A stretch of DNA of 64,000 bases from NCBI GenBank assembly GCA_903887415.1, contig CAISPO010000034.1, positions 1 through 64,000 on the forward strand, given 5' to 3'. This DNA is from an uncultured Bacteroidota bacterium. Its GTDB lineage: Bacteria > Bacteroidota > Bacteroidia > Chitinophagales > Chitinophagaceae. Each line of letters starts with the position of its first letter. Position 1 is the stretch's first letter. The notes beneath the pieces are model-generated. The model did not search any database and was not told where the DNA came from. It saw nothing but the letters and a program-made list of their open reading frames with translations. Both the position numbers and the translations under genes were made by a program. Shown one piece after another: positions 60,325-64,000 of the stretch.

Positions 60325-61911
60325 ATGAGGATAGCGTTGAGGTTATTTGTCATTTTTGTGTTGGGCATGTTGGCAAGCGCCGGGGCCAGAGCAGGAAAAC
60401 TGTTCATACCCATGGACGCCACGCGTCAAACCAACCACCTGAAAGCGTATGGAATCGCTTTTGCTGCGTTAAGGGAAAACAAACCCGTTTACTGGCTGCT
60501 CAATTATAAAGGCGGCAGCTTTGTAATGGACGACACCAGGGAACTGGAAGCCCTGTGCACACAAAGAAGGGTAGCCTTTAAAAAAATAACTACTGCCGAC
60601 TACGATGCCATCAAAAAAAAGATCAAAGGGCCGAACTTCAACGGGGAGATAATAAAGCTGGAAAAAGCGCCTAAAATAGCTGTTTATACTCCGCCAAACA
60701 AAGAGCCCTGGGACGATGCCGTAACGCTGGCGCTCACTTATGCCGAAATACCCTTTGATAAACTGTATGCCGATGAAGTGCTTGCCGGCGGCCTCGACAA
60801 ATACGACTGGCTGCACCTGCACCATGAAGATTTTACCGGCCAGTATGGAAAATTTTGGGGGCAATTCCGCCATGCCCCCTGGTATGTGAATGATAAGAAT
60901 GCAGCAGAATCTATGGCTGCGAAACATGGCTTCAAAAAAGTGTCGCAAATGCAACTGGCGGTGGTAAAAAAGATCCGTGATTTTGTCGCGGCAGGTGGTA
61001 ATTTATTTGCCATGTGCTCAGCTACCGATACTTACGATATTGCCCTCGCTGCAGAAGGAACGGATATATGCGACACGCCCTTTGATGGCGACAAGATGGC
61101 GCCCAACGCACAGAGTAAGCTGGACTATTCAAAATGTTTCGCATTTCGGGATTTCACCATTTCTACAAACGAACTGGAATATGAATACTCCAATATTGAC
61201 AATACCAATTTCCGGCATGTGCTGAAAGACAGCGATAAGTTCATTCTTGTTTCCTTCCCGGCAAAGTTCGACCCCGGGGCTGCAATGCTTTGCCAGAACC
61301 ATACCGATACCATTAAAGGATTTATGGGGCAGACAACTGCATTTCGCAAAGAGGTAATAAAGCCCGGGGTACTCATAATGGGAGATTTCGCTAAGGTAAA
61401 CGAAGCACGTTACATACATGGCGAATACGGGGACGGCACCTGGACATTCTATGGCGGCCACGACCCGGAAGACTACCAGCACATGGTAGGCGCGGCACCC
61501 ACCGACCTGAGTTTGCACCCTAACTCACCGGGCTACCGGCTGATACTGAATAATGTGCTGGCGCCCGCTGCTAAAAAGAAGCTGATCCAAACAGTGGTTT
61601 TAGGAGACACCGTAACCGCAAAGCTCGTGAAAAAAATTGCCGAGGAACCTGCTCATGTATCAACCTTCGCAGAACGGGTGAAGATAACACCCGATCCATC
61701 AAAAGAGGAATTGATCATCTCCGTAGTTCCCATGCAGGGGGCTATAAACGAAATAAAGGCCGTTGTCATTCTTACCGGCGCAAGCGTTGAGGTCTATAGC
61801 CGCAAATTCAGCAGTGCCGACCACGTCATCGTGAATCTTAATGACCTGCCATCTGGAATGTTCCTGGTGAAAGTAAACGGCGAGTATGCAGGCAAGGTGG
61901 TGAAGAAGTGA
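60325..61911 (+). CDS. Conserved secreted protein (often labelled asparagine synthetase B) with T9SS-like tail
   Basis: A 528-residue exported protein (signal peptide to ARA). The body contains FIPMDATRQTNHLKAYGIAF, VYWLLNYKGGSF, YDWLHLHHEDFTGQYGKFW and WTFYGGHDPEDYQHMVG. I recall Bacteroidota proteins with these blocks under the name asparagine synthetase B, but no N-terminal Cys nucleophile, PP-loop or other AsnB motif is seen, so that label should not be trusted. KIAVYTPPNKEPWDDAVTLALTYAEIPFD and the DFVAAGGNLFAMCSA strand-turn suggest a Rossmann-like or glutamine-amidotransferase-like fold. The last ~80 residues (VEVYSRKF, LNDLPSGMFLVKVNGEYAGKVVKK) look like a type-A sorting domain. True function unknown. 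Confidence 0.75.
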   Translation: MRIALRLFVIFVLGMLASAGARAGKLFIPMDATRQTNHLKAYGIAFAALRENKPVYWLLNYKGGSFVMDDTRELEALCTQRRVAFKKITTADYDAIKKKIKGPNFNGEIIKLEKAPKIAVYTPPNKEPWDDAVTLALTYAEIPFDKLYADEVLAGGLDKYDWLHLHHEDFTGQYGKFWGQFRHAPWYVNDKNAAESMAAKHGFKKVSQMQLAVVKKIRDFVAAGGNLFAMCSATDTYDIALAAEGTDICDTPFDGDKMAPNAQSKLDYSKCFAFRDFTISTNELEYEYSNIDNTNFRHVLKDSDKFILVSFPAKFDPGAAMLCQNHTDTIKGFMGQTTAFRKEVIKPGVLIMGDFAKVNEARYIHGEYGDGTWTFYGGHDPEDYQHMVGAAPTDLSLHPNSPGYRLILNNVLAPAAKKKLIQTVVLGDTVTAKLVKKIAEEPAHVSTFAERVKITPDPSKEELIISVVPMQGAINEIKAVVILTGASVEVYSRKFSSADHVIVNLNDLPSGMFLVKVNGEYAGKVVKK

Positions 61912-61982
61912 TTCATCAAACATTATCTGGATATTTAAGACGGCAAGACAAACTAAAGCGATTTTATCGCTATTTTAGAGGT

Positions 61983-62981
61983 ATGAAACAATTCCTGGTC
62001 CTCTCGTTTGCTATCCTTTTACTAACGGTAAAGGTTTCAGCGCAATTGCCCTATTCGTTTTCGGTGTACAATCAGGCATATGCACCGTTGACCGGTGCAA
62101 CGCTTTTCCATCCGGGGCTTGTTTGGAATGTAAACAGCATTTTCTCAGCCCCTATTGGCTTTCCTTTTACGATAGACACCTTCCATTGCTCCAACTTTTA
62201 TTCAGAGGGTGCCAACACTACCAGCACAGACACAACAAGCGCCACTTTCTCAGGCTTTATACTCACTGATGCCGGCCTTGATGACCGTGGAAGTGTGGGT
62301 GGGGGTACGGTTTCACTTTCTCCCGTACGGTATGAAGTAACAGGCAGCGCCGGGCACCAGGTATTTAAGTTCGAGGTCTTTAATGCAGGTTTCGATCAGC
62401 AGTTGGTTGACTCTGGTTTTATGTCCGACTCTGTGGATATGCAGCTATGGTACTATGAAGATTCCGGCATTGTGGAGATACGGTATGGCCCGTCTTTAAT
62501 TACAGGAACCGATTACTTCAACTTCGCCGGTACCATGTCGGGCTTTGTGCAGAACCTGGATTCTAACGGAGATGGTACTATTTATCTTTTGGGCGGGAAT
62601 CCTGCCAGCCCCACCGTGCAGGCCGTCCCGCTGGTAAGCGGCAACCCTACCACCACGGTTAACGTTTTGTCGTCCTTTCCCCCAAGCGGCACCGTATATA
62701 GGTTCGCGCCTATCAGCTATCCTAATAATGTTACCTCAATTTTTACCACCACTAATGTGAACGTGTATCCTACCGCTGCCCAGGATGAGGTAATGATAAA
62801 TTACAAAGGCAATGAAACACTAAGCTACGATGTGCTGTCTTTGAACGGCGCAAGAATGGCCAACGGGTCGGCAAATAACGGTACCACACATATAGACGTC
62901 AGCAATTTCCCGGCTGGTATTTACCTGTTGCATCTGCAAGGCAGCGCCGATAGCAAAGTGTATAAATTCGTAAAGATCTAG
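61983..62981 (+). CDS. T9SS type-A sorting-domain protein
   Basis: 332 residues from the ATG at 61983, which starts a clear signal peptide (MKQFLVLSFAILLL, to VSAQ). The frame from 61908 would overlap the previous gene's stop. A single large beta domain (about 20-255) is rich in Gly/Thr/Ser, and the last ~75 residues (VNVYPTAAQDEVMINYKG, VSNFPAGIYLLHLQGSADSKVYKFVKI) are the type-A sorting signal. No enzyme motif is present. It is one of three T9SS cargo genes in a row. Confidence 0.8.
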   Translation: MKQFLVLSFAILLLTVKVSAQLPYSFSVYNQAYAPLTGATLFHPGLVWNVNSIFSAPIGFPFTIDTFHCSNFYSEGANTTSTDTTSATFSGFILTDAGLDDRGSVGGGTVSLSPVRYEVTGSAGHQVFKFEVFNAGFDQQLVDSGFMSDSVDMQLWYYEDSGIVEIRYGPSLITGTDYFNFAGTMSGFVQNLDSNGDGTIYLLGGNPASPTVQAVPLVSGNPTTTVNVLSSFPPSGTVYRFAPISYPNNVTSIFTTTNVNVYPTAAQDEVMINYKGNETLSYDVLSLNGARMANGSANNGTTHIDVSNFPAGIYLLHLQGSADSKVYKFVKI

Positions 62982-63037
62982 CAGAATTATTTCGCGGACT
63001 ACCCAAGATTTCCACCCATTTATACGTCTATACTATT

Positions 63038-64000
63038 ATGAAGTGTGCTATACTCTTATTTATCGGGTGTGTAATGGCACTGTTGTCTATTGCCCAGAAC
63101 GCTCCCGTTCGTGAGCAGAAGCCATCTGCCAATGCCGCAACAGAGTATTACCAGCAGCAGATCACAGAACAAGTATTAAAGCAACTGGATAAAATAGACT
63201 GGAACCATGTGGACCGGACAACCAGCGGCAGCGGATCTGTGCTTTATACCATACCTGTAGTAGTGCATGTGCTGCACAATTATGGCCCGGAGCTGGTTGC
63301 CGACACCATTATATACAACTGGATAGACAAGGTAAATTCCTACTTTCTCAAAACCAACCCGGACACCGTAAACATCATTGATAAATTTAAATCCGTGGCG
63401 GCAAGCACACAGATACAATTCAAACTGGCCACAATAGACCCATATGGCAACCAGACAAAGGGGGTGGAGCATGTTTTTACGTATCTCACATATGAGCCTG
63501 GCAATCTTGATCAGGCGAAAATAAATCAATGGCCACAGGAACGATATTTGAATATTTGGCTTGTGAATACTATTCCTTCAGGTGCGGGTGGCGTGGTTTT
63601 GGGTGATTACTACACTCCTCTTGAAGCCTCATACAGCCCTTATTATGACGGTATTATATTCAACTATGAAACTTACCCAAGTTACCTTGACGATGGCGAA
63701 ATTGCATACTACTTTGCCAGATATTTGAATTTACCACACCCCTGCAATGGCTACGGTCACCCTCTTTGTGCAGATAACGATGGAATCGCAGATACGCCAC
63801 CATGTGATGGCGAATACTATACGTGTACAAATATTTATGACACGGCGTGCGATACGCCAAATGTTCAAAATGTTATGACTAATAACACAACATGCGGAAT
63901 TATGTTTACTTATGGACAAGGGCAATATATGCAGAACGTATTACAGCTGGATTTTGGAAACAGAGACAGCCTGATTGCACCATATACTTTTTCTGCGACA
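63038..64000 (+). CDS. M43-type (cytophagalysin/pappalysin-like) protease homologue without HExxH, partial
   Basis: 321 codons, open to the window edge. The signal peptide ends at LSIAQ and is followed by VLYTIPVVVHVLHN, IQFKLATIDPYGNQTKGVEHV, ERYLNIWLVNTI, GIIFNYETYP and a late CDTPNVQNVMTNNTTCGIMFTYGQGQYMQ, all lying in the order seen in M43 metalloproteases. Where M43 enzymes read HExxH-x-x-x-L-x-x-H, this protein reads YYFAR-YLNLPH. Both histidines and the catalytic glutamate are replaced (Tyr, Tyr, Arg) and only the third ligand His is left. It should not bind catalytic zinc in the usual way and is probably a pseudoprotease. A T9SS tail is expected beyond the edge. Confidence 0.75.
   Translation, partial: MKCAILLFIGCVMALLSIAQNAPVREQKPSANAATEYYQQQITEQVLKQLDKIDWNHVDRTTSGSGSVLYTIPVVVHVLHNYGPELVADTIIYNWIDKVNSYFLKTNPDTVNIIDKFKSVAASTQIQFKLATIDPYGNQTKGVEHVFTYLTYEPGNLDQAKINQWPQERYLNIWLVNTIPSGAGGVVLGDYYTPLEASYSPYYDGIIFNYETYPSYLDDGEIAYYFARYLNLPHPCNGYGHPLCADNDGIADTPPCDGEYYTCTNIYDTACDTPNVQNVMTNNTTCGIMFTYGQGQYMQNVLQLDFGNRDSLIAPYTFSAT

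Noticed and set aside
1-64000. tRNA, rRNA, riboswitch or prophage
   Set aside because: I looked for cloverleaf arms with CCA-type ends, rRNA cores, common riboswitch motifs and phage structural genes and found none that I could support by eye; a tRNAscan/Infernal run would settle this.

Overview
The window looks like a chromosomal piece of a Bacteroidota bacterium, most likely from the Chitinophagaceae or a close relative. The evidence is type IX secretion sorting domains of both kinds (a CHU_C/type B tail and several type A tails), SusC/OMP-type barrels with carboxypeptidase-regulatory N-domains, a propeller-type sensor kinase, TAnnTTTG promoter boxes in place of E. coli-type -10 boxes, and almost no Shine-Dalgarno sequences. 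There is no rRNA, tRNA, CRISPR array or prophage that I can see.

Layout. 1-1829: two tandem acyltransferase-3 genes; the downstream one is cut short next to what may be an IS transposase at the window edge. 2001-10047: a lipoprotein, gltX, an anti-sigma-like cupin protein, small envelope proteins, a glucosaminidase, two beta-barrel proteins, a REP-like hairpin cluster and a PabC-like PLP enzyme. 10232-12323: an AT-rich island with a compact UvrD-like helicase and an unknown protein whose C-terminus runs into a structured repeat. 12682-27918: mgtE, two multi-spanning membrane proteins, oxidoreductases, arfB, a RemB/Wzi-like barrel, pyrC, a short MutS-family ATPase, threonine aldolase, YceI and nitroreductase. 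27962-34977: a lipoprotein, kbl, a type-B T9SS adhesin-like protein, then an AT-rich polysaccharide trio (FkbM methyltransferase, GT9, GT2). 34990-41856: apaG, recX, a flavin reductase, the overlapping STAS/rnz pair, clpC and psd. 41943-51645: a Cys/Lys-rich secreted peptide, a TonB-receptor-like barrel, a two-component system, a DUF3887/serine hydrolase and an ECF sigma operon. 51801-64000: a U-box-like coding relic, a hydroxylase/MMPL exporter pair, an S41 protease, comEC and three successive T9SS cargo proteins, the last of which is an M43 protease homologue that has lost its HExxH and runs off the window.

Cross-cutting structure. Six copies of a 24-29 bp GTAGAGAC...GTCTC palindrome lie between genes, and their cores change while staying palindromic. 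Several genes (gltX, arfB, nitroreductase) have a TAnnTTTG box only 4-7 bases before the start codon, which suggests leaderless or nearly leaderless transcripts. Threonine aldolase and Kbl both belong to threonine/glycine conversion; PSD, the fatty-acid-hydroxylase-like protein and the MMPL exporter point to lipid work. Most of the rest is envelope or secretion related. Many start codons were moved here from the longest reading frame to a downstream ATG that opens a signal peptide.
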